A stretch of DNA of 56,836 nucleotides from contig JAGOQX010000005.1 of the NCBI GenBank assembly GCA_018063105.1, positions 1-56,836 of the forward strand. Reading direction: 5' to 3'. Below are positions 15,918 through 23,121 of the stretch, piece after piece. A program made the position numbers and the translations under genes. Source of the stretch: Patescibacteria group bacterium (GTDB taxonomy: Bacteria; Patescibacteriota; Patescibacteriia; 2-12-FULL-60-25). The notes beneath the pieces are model-generated. The model had not been told where the DNA came from and made no database searches. It worked only from the letters and a program-made list of their open reading frames with translations. Each line of letters begins with the position of its first letter. The stretch's first letter is position 1.

Positions 15918-17074
15918 ACATTTTCTTGACGCGTGACGATTAGTGCTTTGTTAAACCCACCTCTTGTTTTGTCCGCGTCGTAAATAACAAGGTTAGGGTG
16001 TACTTTTGGCAGCAGGTCGAAACCGCAGGATACCGCCACAGGAGCGGGCATGGCTGGATAAATGCTGACCTCTGTCACTCCGGGATGATCTTCGCAGATT
16101 CGGGCGACCAATTGACCGTAGAGCTTCCGAAACTTAGTAAGGTCTCCTTGAGTTTTGAGAAAGAAGTAGTTTGGCCCTTGTTCGCCATCTTTTACTTCGA
16201 TCTCGTAAACCGAGAACTCATCGGAAATCCCTGTGTCAGCAAGATGAATTTTGCCGCTCAAGGAAAAAATGATCGCAACCTGCTTTGGATCAGCTCCATC
16301 TTTTAGCTTCGTGAGAACATACTCCGCTACCCCCTCACCGTCACCCCATTTCCACGTGTCAGTTTCGCGATGTTTCTGATAGAAATCGGTGGGTATCTTA
16401 TTAGTGAGGCTGGCTCCGAATTGAATAAGCAACGGAATCGGTCCGAGCGCGTATACAGAAATGTGCGGTGGGCGTCCTCCCGCCGGTGGCTCACGGTAGA
16501 ACCCATATAGGTGATCGTGGATAGCGTCTTGGCCTGCCGTCTTATACCAGTCTTCGCGATCCGGGATCGTCGAGAAATCGAGAGCGTTCGACCTACATGA
16601 CGGATAGCGGTTCGGGAAAATTGACGTGAATACATCGGAATCGGAAACGCTTACGGGGTCTTTCCCAATATTCGCAATGAAAATGAGCGGCTTGGTTTTT
16701 CGTTCAGGACCAAAGCCCGTGATCAAGAAGACCCGCTCTTCGTGTTCTTTTTTGAACTCTTGCAACAGCTCTACAGGATATTCCTCTTCATGATCGTCAA
16801 TCCTCTTGTGACACGCTTGGCACAACAGCATGAGATTTTCGATCGCGTTAACATCGATGATGGCTTCATTTGCAGGGCGCGGGCCACGGTCGCTGAACGC
16901 GTAAATATGAGCCTTCTCTGCGTAGTTGCCGTCCTGCTGCGTTGGCTCGTGACGAAGCGTGAACTTATTGCAACCACGAAACTCGCATCGACCTGCCGTG
17001 AGGGCGTGTAAGCGATTGGTTGCGTTTGGTGGATACGATCGTTCTTTGGGTTTCGAGCCTTTTGTTTTCGTCAT
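15914..17074 (-). CDS. HNH-SAVED CBASS effector (Cap5-like)
   Basis: 386 residues. The first 95 form an HNH nuclease with zinc Cys pairs 'CEFRGC' and 'CQACH' and catalytic residues in 'AEKAHIYAFSDRGPR', 'ENLMLLCQACHKRIDDHEEE'. The rest (about 140-386) is a SAVED domain: 'AIIFSLSGKIHLAD', 'SVYEIEVKDGEQGPNYFFLK', and a final strand-rich part with 'VSIYPAMPAPVAVSCGFDLL'. Known Cap5 proteins bind a cyclic oligonucleotide with SAVED and then degrade double-stranded DNA. First gene of the CBASS operon; its stop overlaps the cyclase start by 4 bases. Confidence 0.95.
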   Translation of the reverse strand: MTKTKGSKPKERSYPPNATNRLHALTAGRCEFRGCNKFTLRHEPTQQDGNYAEKAHIYAFSDRGPRPANEAIIDVNAIENLMLLCQACHKRIDDHEEEYPVELLQEFKKEHEERVFLITGFGPERKTKPLIFIANIGKDPVSVSDSDVFTSIFPNRYPSCRSNALDFSTIPDREDWYKTAGQDAIHDHLYGFYREPPAGGRPPHISVYALGPIPLLIQFGASLTNKIPTDFYQKHRETDTWKWGDGEGVAEYVLTKLKDGADPKQVAIIFSLSGKIHLADTGISDEFSVYEIEVKDGEQGPNYFFLKTQGDLTKFRKLYGQLVARICEDHPGVTEVSIYPAMPAPVAVSCGFDLLPKVHPNLVIYDADKTRGGFNKALIVTRQENV

Positions 17075-17156
17075 ATCAGTTTAGAGTTGTTTCAAAGATC
17101 GAGGTCGCATCACAGGCGACAAAAAAGCAATGAGTGTCTCGATACATACGGTATAT

Positions 17157-17399
17157 TTAGTGGCGAGCGTCTTTCGGGGGATTGGGGTCATGGCCAGGCG
17201 CGACGGTATCGCTGTCTCGAATCGGTCCGTCTGGTCGATGGATTTTCACTTCGCCGCCCCCACTGTTTTTCGAAAACTCTTTTGCGGCTTTTTCCGCTTC
17301 TGCCTGGGTGTCATAATGCCCCGCAGCGCGATCTGCGCCTTCCCGTTTCGCTTTCCAATCGCCCGTTTCTTTATCTTTCGTAACATGATAATTAGCCAT
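17157..17399 (-). CDS. DUF2188 small protein
   Basis: 80 residues from the ATG at 17399, chosen because the domain begins at 'MANYHVTKDKETGDWKAKRE'; the longer frame to 17477 adds a hydrophobic stretch that does not belong to the family. DUF2188 proteins are small strand-rich proteins in which Ala-rich 'YDTQAEAEKAAKEF' follows the core. Their function is not established. The tail is Pro/Asp-rich and disordered. It is transcribed away from the XRE/ImmA pair from a promoter that overlaps a palindrome. Confidence 0.85.
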   Translation of the reverse strand: MANYHVTKDKETGDWKAKREGADRAAGHYDTQAEAEKAAKEFSKNSGGGEVKIHRPDGPIRDSDTVAPGHDPNPPKDARH

Positions 17400-17495
17400 A
17401 TTTTGTTGGTGCGCCGCATTAATGCACGGGACGCGGTTGATTATCGTGCGAGGCAGTGATAGGATAAAAGTATCCAAAATGTTACCTTATAAACA

Positions 17496-17524
17496 AGTAT
17501 AAAACATATCGTTTTGTATAGCAA
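17496..17524 (-). promoter_or_regulatory. promoter of the DUF2188 gene with palindromic operator
   Basis: -35 TTGCTA (17524-17519), 17-base spacer, -10 TATACT (17501-17496). The interval contains the inverted repeat TATAAAAC-N5-GTTTT(G)TATA at 17498-17520. The XRE gene diverges from here, so XRE/ImmA control of both genes is likely. Confidence 0.55.
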
Positions 17525-17575
17525 CCCTTTCTTGTCAAGGGAGCCTGGTTTGGCAGGCAAGTTAGTCCACTAAGT

Positions 17576-17887
17576 ATGGAAGAAATCAAAAAAGTTATAG
17601 GAGAAAAGATTCGCGAAGCCCGTGAAGAGAAGGGGCTGACGCAAAAAGAGCTAGCAGATTTCTTGGGATACTCGCCTATGGGTATTTCGCATTTTGAAAA
17701 TGGCATCCGTGAAATGAAAATTTCTGATATCCAAAAAATAGCTGGTTACTTTGGTAAAGACCTCTCATATTTTCTCTCTTCAGGACTAACCATGTTTCGC
17801 GCAGAAGGAGGTGCTGGCAGCGATCCAGGGGTGTCCGAGTCTCTTTCTGATTTCAATCAATTTCTTGCAAAGCGTAAAAAGAATTAA
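17576..17887 (+). CDS. XRE-family transcriptional regulator
   Basis: 103 residues with a classic HTH_3 fold: 'IREAREEKGLTQKELADFLG' at about 12-31 and 'YSPMGISHFENGIREMKISD' after it. The C-terminal region is short and probably dimerises. It ends two bases before the ImmA-type protease gene; regulator/protease pairs of this kind control mobile elements and stress genes, with the protease cutting the repressor. It likely acts on the palindrome at 17498-17520. Confidence 0.93.
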   Translation: MEEIKKVIGEKIREAREEKGLTQKELADFLGYSPMGISHFENGIREMKISDIQKIAGYFGKDLSYFLSSGLTMFRAEGGAGSDPGVSESLSDFNQFLAKRKKN

Positions 17888-17889
17888 AC

Positions 17890-18390
17890 ATGGATTCGCA
17901 TATAAAATACATTGAAGAGATCGCTAAGCAGGCGTTAAAAAAAGCTCCCAATGATGAGCTGCCAGTGCCTGTGGAAGAAATTGTTAAAAGCCTCGGACTA
18001 GAGGTAGTCGCTTTCCCTTTTCATCAAAAAATATCGGGTTTATTGAAGAAAGAAGAAGGTATCATCGCTATTAACAAAAATCATCATCCGATACGACAAC
18101 GTTTCACTACGGCGCATGAATTGGGGCACTTCCTTTTAGGGCACGGCATGGAAGAGATGAATGATTCTGGTGTATCCATTTACGAAGATGAGATCGTGGA
18201 TGAGTCCTTTGATAAACCCGACCTCAGGGAACGCGAAGCGAACATCTTTGCATCGGCTCTTTTAATGCCGGCAGATAGAGTAAAAAACGTGGTAAAAAAG
18301 GAAGGCTTAGAGATCGATAAACTCGCCGCTTTGTTTGGAGTAAGTAGACAGGCCATGACAATCAGACTGCTATCGTTAAAATTGATATAG
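17890..18390 (+). CDS. ImmA/IrrE-type metallopeptidase
   Basis: 166-residue M78-type zinc peptidase. HELGH at residues 76-80 in 'RFTTAHELGHFLLGH' is the active site, and 'REREANIFASALLMPADRVK' supplies the third ligand E. A small C-terminal HTH-like segment ('IDKLAALFGVSRQAMTIRL') is usual for the family. It is co-transcribed with the XRE gene, its probable cleavage target. A strong terminator follows directly. Confidence 0.95.
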   Translation: MDSHIKYIEEIAKQALKKAPNDELPVPVEEIVKSLGLEVVAFPFHQKISGLLKKEEGIIAINKNHHPIRQRFTTAHELGHFLLGHGMEEMNDSGVSIYEDEIVDESFDKPDLREREANIFASALLMPADRVKNVVKKEGLEIDKLAALFGVSRQAMTIRLLSLKLI

Positions 18391-18394
18391 ACTA

Positions 18395-18425
18395 AAACAA
18401 ATCCGCCCCAAAGGGCGGATTTGTT
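18395..18425 (+). terminator. terminator after the XRE-ImmA operon
   Basis: A perfect 13-bp stem, AACAAATCCGCCC against GGGCGGATTTGTT with loop CAAA, just after the ImmA stop. The stem is nearly symmetrical, so it could also work in reverse. Confidence 0.8.
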
Positions 18426-18494
18426 GGTCACAATTGATACCGCACAGATTCCGCATATATTGAGGTATATGGGTCTGCCGATACTAAATTGTCA

Positions 18495-18584
18495 TGGCGG
18501 AGAGGGTGAGATTCGAACTCACGGTAACCTTGCGGCTACACTGGATTTCGAGTCCAGCGCATTCGACCACTCTGCCACCTCTCC
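18495..18584 (-). tRNA. tRNA-Ser (CGA)
   Basis: 90-nt cloverleaf with encoded CCA. Acceptor GGAGAGG pairs with CCTCTCC; the anticodon stem CTGGA/TCCAG holds loop CTCGAAA, anticodon CGA. A long variable arm (TAGCCGCAAGGTTA) and T-loop GTTCGAATC are present, as expected for a class II tRNA. Confidence 0.95.
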
Positions 18585-18655
18585 AGATGTTTTGTGTGAC
18601 GAAAAGGTATCGTATTCTGGACGTTTGGTCAATTTTTTTGAGTTAGATGCCATGT

Positions 18656-18690
18656 TTGACGAAGTCGACTTTTTATGGCAGCGGTATATA
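18656..18690 (+). promoter_or_regulatory. composite promoter-like element, copy 1 (PemK-like gene)
   Basis: TTGACG (18656-18661), 23 bases, then TATATA, with CAGCGG directly before it. The same CAGCGG/TAGCGG-TATA block with a TTGACA-like hexamer 22-23 bases upstream recurs at three other gene starts (29520-29553, 37549-37583, 52193-52227). ATG follows one base after the block. Confidence 0.4.
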
Positions 18691-18691
18691 T

Positions 18692-19102
18692 ATGGGGAAA
18701 AATTTTTCTGAGTGGCACGATATGAAGACGAAGGTTGAAGATGAGCAGCGATCGTTTTATTTCCACGAACAAGAGATTTGGTGGTGTTCAATTGGATTAA
18801 ACGTTGGGAGAGAGGAGGACGGAAAAAATGAACTTTTTCATCGTCCCGTGATTATATTGTTGAAGTTTAGCAGTGAATTGTTTTGGGCTTTGCCCGTTTC
18901 TTCTAAACACAAGCAAGGAAAGTATTATTTATCGTTTACGTTTTTTAAAAGGAAGCAGACAGCTTTATTGTCGCAACTTCGTGTATTGAGCAGTAAACGA
19001 CTTATCCGTTGTATTGGAAAATTGAGTGATCCGCAATACGAGTCGCTTTTAGTTGCCGTGCAAACACTATTTACAAAACGGATCCCTCCGCCTAATAACT
19101 AG
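18692..19102 (+). CDS. PemK/MazF-like toxin, first copy
   Basis: About 136 residues from the ATG at 18692; an internal ATG at 18722 is possible. The core 'QEIWWCSIGLNVGREEDGKN' then 'HRPVIILLKFSSELFWALPVS' matches PemK/MazF-fold endoribonucleases (strand 1, variable loop, 'RPVIIL' strand). The end 'RLIRCIGKLSDPQYESLLVA' is the usual dimer helix. A second copy lies at 52229 with the same organisation. No antitoxin gene directly precedes it. Its stop codon lies inside a structured repeat shared with the second copy, which could be an RNA partner (inference). Confidence 0.85.
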   Translation: MGKNFSEWHDMKTKVEDEQRSFYFHEQEIWWCSIGLNVGREEDGKNELFHRPVIILLKFSSELFWALPVSSKHKQGKYYLSFTFFKRKQTALLSQLRVLSSKRLIRCIGKLSDPQYESLLVAVQTLFTKRIPPPNN

Positions 19103-19155
19103 GTAAAGGGATCCTCGGGGGCCTAACGGCCATTGTGATACAATGATAACAGGAT
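19073..19155 (+). repeat. structured RNA element copy R1, 3' end of PemK-like gene
   Basis: ACAAAACGGATCCC, then a 21-base loop region, then GGGATCC, then TCGGGGGCCTAACGGCC and a second small hairpin CATTGT-GAT-ACAATG. GGATCCC (19080-19086) pairs with GGGATCC (19108-19114). The element includes the PemK stop codon. Copies R2 (19187-19260) and R3 (52631-52674) keep the layout while stem bases change in pairs. Confidence 0.65.
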
Positions 19156-19186
19156 TATCTGAAAAAGTCAAAACTAGTTTATATTT

Positions 19187-19260
19187 AAACGGATCTCCTC
19201 ATCTTGGTAACAAATGAGGGGATCCTCGGGGGCCTAACGTCCATTGTATTTTTATACAAC
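19187..19260 (+). repeat. structured RNA element copy R2, intergenic
   Basis: AAACGGATCTCCTCAT pairs over 12 bp with ATGAGGGGATCC (19191-19202 with 19214-19225, one T-G pair), followed by TCGGGGGCCTAACGTCC identical to R1 except one base, then a second hairpin TTGTAT-TTTT-ATACAA. It stands between the PemK-like gene and the NadS-like gene and shows no ORF. Confidence 0.65.
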
Positions 19261-19315
19261 CTTCATCTTCGTTTTGAGTCAAAATTAACAATTATGCTTT
19301 TTGCATTAATTTTAT

Positions 19316-19605
19316 ATGAAAAATGAAGATTTCGATAAACTTCTTGAAAGTGTGAAGGAAATGGGTCAGATCAAGAGGGGCAGATAAAGCCATCTCGAGT
19401 TTTTCGGTACAAGATGCCAAATATCCAAGCCATTCGGACAAAATTGAATGTCTCTCAAAATGAATTTGCTCTCATGCTTGGTGTTAGCCCGCGAACGTTG
19501 CAGAATTGGGAGCAGGGTCGTAGAGAGCCGGAGGGTTCCGCTAGGGCACTTTTAATTGTCGCGCAAAAGAATCCAAAGGCCGTACTCGAAGCATTGCATG
19601 GGTAA
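19316..19605 (+). pseudogene. NadS/HigA-like antitoxin, split by a -1 frameshift
   Basis: The ATG at 19316 gives 'MKNEDFDKLLESVKEMGQIK' and RGR, then TAA at 19385. Re-reading one base (a -1 shift at 19384) continues as 'IKPSRVFRYKMPNIQAIRTK' and then the HTH 'VSQNEFALMLGVSPRTLQNW'. The joined protein, about 96 residues, has the usual NadS length and the family spacing R-G-x3-P-S-R. So one base has been lost, or a -1 shift is programmed; the site has no strong slippery heptamer. A shorter product could start at ATG 19414 (63 residues, HTH intact). No HigB/RelE toxin gene adjoins it. Confidence 0.75.
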
Positions 19606-19618
19606 TGAATTGCAGTTC

Positions 19619-20266
19619 ATGTTTACTTGGTTCACCTATATTCTTCGTTGCCGAGATGGTAGCCTCTACACCGGAATCTCTACGAATGTCGCGGCACGAC
19701 TGAAAACCCATAACGCCGGTCGCGGGGCCGCGTATACTCGGAGTCACGGTCCGGTGGAATTGGTTTGGCAGGAGGTTGCTGCGTCAGAATCAGCGGCACG
19801 GAAACGAGAGGCGGAGATTAAGCGATATTCAAAGAAGCAAAAAGAGTTATTTATTCAAGTTCAACGATATTGTTCTATGGAACTCTCTATTTTACAAAAG
19901 CAGATCCCGAAGATTTTTTCATTGTATCTTGGCCGTCATGGTATCAAGATGGATGACGATTACGTGATGTTGAAAATTGGCGAAGAGTTGGGGGAGTTGA
20001 TTCAAGCGTATCTCATTCACAAGAAACGATGTCGAAAGGTGAAGGTGGTTTCTCCGGCTGAATCTAAAAAAGAGTTGGCGAAAGAACTGTCCGATGTATT
20101 CTGCCTCGCCCTCGTCATCGCCGAGCAGCTTGATATTGATCTTGAGGAAGCAGTAACAAAAAAGTGGATTACGCGCGAGTGGATTGGCGAGGCTCCGACG
20201 CCTGCGAAGGTATTAGAAGTGTCAGCGCCGCGAACATCCAAAAAGCGAACGCAAGATCGTTCTTGA
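19619..20266 (+). CDS. GIY-YIG nuclease fused to a MazG-like domain
   Basis: 215 residues from the ATG at 19619. Residues 1-80 are a small GIY-YIG domain of the YhbQ/UPF0213 type: 'WFTYILRCRDGSLYTGISTN' with 'RLKTHNAGRGAAYTRSHGP'. Residues 85-190 are an all-alpha MazG-like NTP pyrophosphohydrolase: 'KIGEELGELIQAYLIHKKR' provides the E-E pair and 'ELAKELSDVFCLALVIAEQL' the E-x2-D pair that bind Mg2+. I do not know this fusion as a standard family. The last 98 bases overlap the 3' end of the O-antigen ligase gene on the other strand. Confidence 0.85.
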   Translation: MFTWFTYILRCRDGSLYTGISTNVAARLKTHNAGRGAAYTRSHGPVELVWQEVAASESAARKREAEIKRYSKKQKELFIQVQRYCSMELSILQKQIPKIFSLYLGRHGIKMDDDYVMLKIGEELGELIQAYLIHKKRCRKVKVVSPAESKKELAKELSDVFCLALVIAEQLDIDLEEAVTKKWITREWIGEAPTPAKVLEVSAPRTSKKRTQDRS

Positions 20267-21395
20267 AGTAGGGAACGTCAACAAGGCCTTGGATGAGGAT
20301 CGCGACAAGCGGAAGAAGGGTCCAAGCGCAATCTTGAGGAGAGACGCGAGCGCGGAGGGATGACTTGATCCAGATTCCAACGATCCAACAAAAAACGAGG
20401 ACGCCAAGGATTCCAGTTTCACTCCAGAAATTGAATAAGATGTTGTGCGGATATTGAAAAATCTCGATAAACGTTGCTTTGTGGTATGGCTTAATCACCT
20501 CTGGATATGCGCCGAACCCAGCGCCCGTGATCGGATGATCTTTCAGCATGTTCCACGTTTCTTTCCATATAATCGTCCGTACTTTTCCTGACCATTCGTT
20601 AAAAGTGAATGTTCGGACGACGGCAGTGTGAATCGGTGGAGTGAACCATACGAAGAGTGCAAGGAGTGCGCCTGCTACGAGCGTCGGCCATCTGGATTTA
20701 TTGTTTTTAAGGAGGACTAATGTGGTCGCGACACCGATCGCCAGACATCCACCAACGCTTTTCGCTAATATCGTCGCAATGGTCGCAGCAAGAAAACCGA
20801 CGATATACCAAGTACGCATCTCTCGCGTTGGTTTGTCTGCGCGGTTCAATAAGCCTGCGCAAAGCGCTGCGATGGGTGCGCAAAAGAGGGAGACTGCATT
20901 TGGAAACGGAAACGGTCCGGTCGCGCGACGATGCAGAATGTCGACGTTCCATGGATGCGGAATGCCCTGATTTGTCACAAATTGAATAATGGACCAGAAC
21001 GCAATGATGACGGAGATTCCAATAAATGATTTGATGACAATTTCACGATCCGACTGCGTCTTCATGGTTGCTGTGAGGATGACGAAGAAGAGGATCGGTT
21101 CAACAACGTATGCGCGCCACAGACCAAAAGCTGCAAGGTGATTTGGCGCAATGAGAACGGCGAGAGCTGTTGCGATGATCCAAGCGATCACTGGAAGATG
21201 CCAGGTTTTTGTTCGTTGAATCCCTTCGTTCCATATGGAGACGCCACTGTGCCAAGTGACAGTGATACACAGAATAAGCCAGCAGAGCTCAAGGAGTGTT
21301 GTTGGCAATGGTCCAAGATGGAGTCGAACAAGGTAGAGGGGGAGAAGAAGTGGAAATAGGAGAGTTGCCCACTTGGTGTAGTGTGAAATTCTCAT
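20169..21395 (-). CDS. O-antigen ligase/polymerase family membrane protein
   Basis: 408 residues with about ten hydrophobic segments and a large periplasmic loop. 'GPFPFPNAVSLFCAPIAALC' and 'HPITGAGFGAYPEV' followed by 'QYPHNILFNFWSETGILGVL' are typical of Wzy/WaaL-like proteins, where the H-N in the large loop is conserved. It would join surface glycan units or attach them to an acceptor. It starts 3 bases after the flippase, so the two form an operon. The 3' end overlaps the GIY-YIG/MazG gene by 98 bases tail to tail. Confidence 0.9.
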   Translation of the reverse strand: MRISHYTKWATLLFPLLLPLYLVRLHLGPLPTTLLELCWLILCITVTWHSGVSIWNEGIQRTKTWHLPVIAWIIATALAVLIAPNHLAAFGLWRAYVVEPILFFVILTATMKTQSDREIVIKSFIGISVIIAFWSIIQFVTNQGIPHPWNVDILHRRATGPFPFPNAVSLFCAPIAALCAGLLNRADKPTREMRTWYIVGFLAATIATILAKSVGGCLAIGVATTLVLLKNNKSRWPTLVAGALLALFVWFTPPIHTAVVRTFTFNEWSGKVRTIIWKETWNMLKDHPITGAGFGAYPEVIKPYHKATFIEIFQYPHNILFNFWSETGILGVLVFCWIVGIWIKSSLRARVSPQDCAWTLLPLVAILIQGLVDVPYFKNDLAFAFWMFAALTLLIPSQASEPRQSTRA

Positions 21396-21398
21396 AGT

Positions 21399-22856
21399 TT
21401 ATTTCTCAAGACTGGCCGACGTACTGTCTCGTTTGAAATGAAGTACCTCTTTTAGCGTTTCCTTTGAGACAGCTCCAGATACCAGAATCAAACCGATGTA
21501 CACAAGGCTGCCAATGGCAATTGGGATTGGAAGCCATGCATGTTTTACCGCTTGAATACTGAGCGTCATTATCACGGTCACGACAGCGATTTTGAATAAT
21601 GGCATCCACGAAATTTTTGTATCTGATCGACGAATGCTGATAATCGTTGAGGCAAGTGCCACAAGACCTTCAGAAAATACCGTTAACCAGGCAGCGGCCC
21701 ACATGCCATACGTTGGAATAAACGCCACATATCCGATCAGCGTGAGTATCGCGACGATAATGTATACAGGCATCATCTTACGTTGAGCGTCTAGTGCGAC
21801 AATAGCATGGGATGAGACGGTTCCGAGGAAAATGAGCCCAACAGCAATGAGCAGGATGTTCAGGATTGCACTTGATGCTGCGAAATCAGGTCCGGCGATG
21901 AGTGTTAATACGCGAGGTCCTAAAATATAGATACTTCCCATGATCGGTGCAACGAGCAAGAACATGGCGATGTAGGAATTGCTCAGAAGGCTTTGAAAGT
22001 GAGCTTTGTTTTTGTCTGTCCATGCTCGTGCAAGCAATGGAAGCAGAACGCCGGTGTACATAAACGGAAGCGTTGTGAGGATTTCAAGAACGCGATAGGC
22101 AACGCTGTACACGCCAACTTCTTGAAATGGGCGAACGAGGGACAGGATAAGCGTATCTGCTTTGAAGTAAATCAAATTGAACAGAATAGAAACCCCAATT
22201 GGCCAGGACCGTTTGATCAGGATGCGCCAAAATTCCGGATCCCAGTTCCATGCGAATGAGGCGTATCGCTTAGCAACAATGATGTTGATCAAAAAATTGA
22301 TCGTGCTTCCAATGGAGACGATAAGAACGATCGGAATCAGCCCCCAGTGCATTGTGATTGAAAGAAGGAGACCGACGAGAAGGACGATACGGCCTACTAC
22401 TTCAGATATTGCAACGATCTGCATTTTCAAATGTCTTTGCTGAACACCAATGACAATTTGGTTGAGTGCGGTGACGAAAAATGATCCCCAGATGGCGAAG
22501 AGGGCAAGCTTTAATTCGAGAGGATAGGGGAGCGCAAGTCCAATAATCGGTGCGATTCCAAGAAGGACAAGCGCGGAAAGAATGCGCAGGGTGAATGTGG
22601 CGCTAATCGCTCGGTTCTCATAGGCTGTATCGCCAGCTCGCTCGCCAAGCATCTGCACAAGCATCACATTCAATCCAAGGTCGAGCATGATGGCAAAGAT
22701 TTGGAAGAATGCGTTTGCGGTCGAATACATCCCAAATCCAATATCACCAAGATGGCGTGTCATGAGGGAAACGATCACAACGCCGATCGCCGTTGAAACC
22801 GCTTTTCCTAATATTTGAACGCCCGTATTCCAGGCAAGTGCTTTCGTATGGCTCAT
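21399..22856 (-). CDS. polysaccharide flippase (Wzx/MurJ-like, MOP superfamily)
   Basis: 485 residues with about 14 hydrophobic segments across the whole length. The N terminus 'NTGVQILGKAVSTAIGVVIV' and 'SLMTRHLGDIGFGMYSTANA' is the standard start of oligosaccharide flippases. Paired with the ligase gene 3 bases downstream it suggests export and assembly of a surface glycan. No glycosyltransferases are visible in the window, so the pathway is incomplete here. Confidence 0.93.
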   Translation of the reverse strand: MSHTKALAWNTGVQILGKAVSTAIGVVIVSLMTRHLGDIGFGMYSTANAFFQIFAIMLDLGLNVMLVQMLGERAGDTAYENRAISATFTLRILSALVLLGIAPIIGLALPYPLELKLALFAIWGSFFVTALNQIVIGVQQRHLKMQIVAISEVVGRIVLLVGLLLSITMHWGLIPIVLIVSIGSTINFLINIIVAKRYASFAWNWDPEFWRILIKRSWPIGVSILFNLIYFKADTLILSLVRPFQEVGVYSVAYRVLEILTTLPFMYTGVLLPLLARAWTDKNKAHFQSLLSNSYIAMFLLVAPIMGSIYILGPRVLTLIAGPDFAASSAILNILLIAVGLIFLGTVSSHAIVALDAQRKMMPVYIIVAILTLIGYVAFIPTYGMWAAAWLTVFSEGLVALASTIISIRRSDTKISWMPLFKIAVVTVIMTLSIQAVKHAWLPIPIAIGSLVYIGLILVSGAVSKETLKEVLHFKRDSTSASLEK

Positions 22857-22928
22857 GCGCCCATTCTCTCACGAACTGCGGGGAGATGAAAGGATTGAAT
22901 TTTGAGGTATGAATGAAGGTGTGCGCCA

Positions 22929-23059
22929 GATCATAACTCCTCCAACCTCCTCTTTTCTAAAGAGGAGGATTTTCTAGATATTTTTCTTTACATTTCTGCT
23001 TCAGAACAATCAAAACAACCCCCCGCTTTGGATAAAGAGGGGGCTGGGGGAGTTTGATT
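22929..23059. repeat. pair of palindromic repeat elements
   Basis: 22929-22970 holds GATCATAACTCC then CCTCCTCTTT-TCT-AAAGAGGAGG. 23008-23059 holds a second palindrome bounded by AATCAAAAC and GTTTGATT around a C-rich/G-rich stem. The first shares its left half with the complete palindrome at 50928-50983. They behave like small mobile palindromic elements. Confidence 0.65.
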
Positions 23060-23121
23060 CATTGACCTTTTTACTAAAAACTGATACGAAGCATGAACAG
23101 TCACAATATTGGAGGAGAGCA

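Noticed and set aside
17087-17459. Two + strand ORFs across the DUF2188 gene.
   Set aside because: They are antisense shadows; the - strand frame contains a recognisable DUF2188 domain and a promoter.
18495-18584. tRNA-Ser as the attachment site of the serine recombinase island.
   Set aside because: No duplicated tRNA fragment is visible within the window, and large serine integrases usually do not use tRNA genes; the left boundary is not available.
19118-19130. GCCTAAC in the repeats R1/R2 looks like the R'' core of an integron attC site.
   Set aside because: No matching GTTRRRY partner and no integrase of the tyrosine integron type in the window; the stem-loop layout explains the repeat better.
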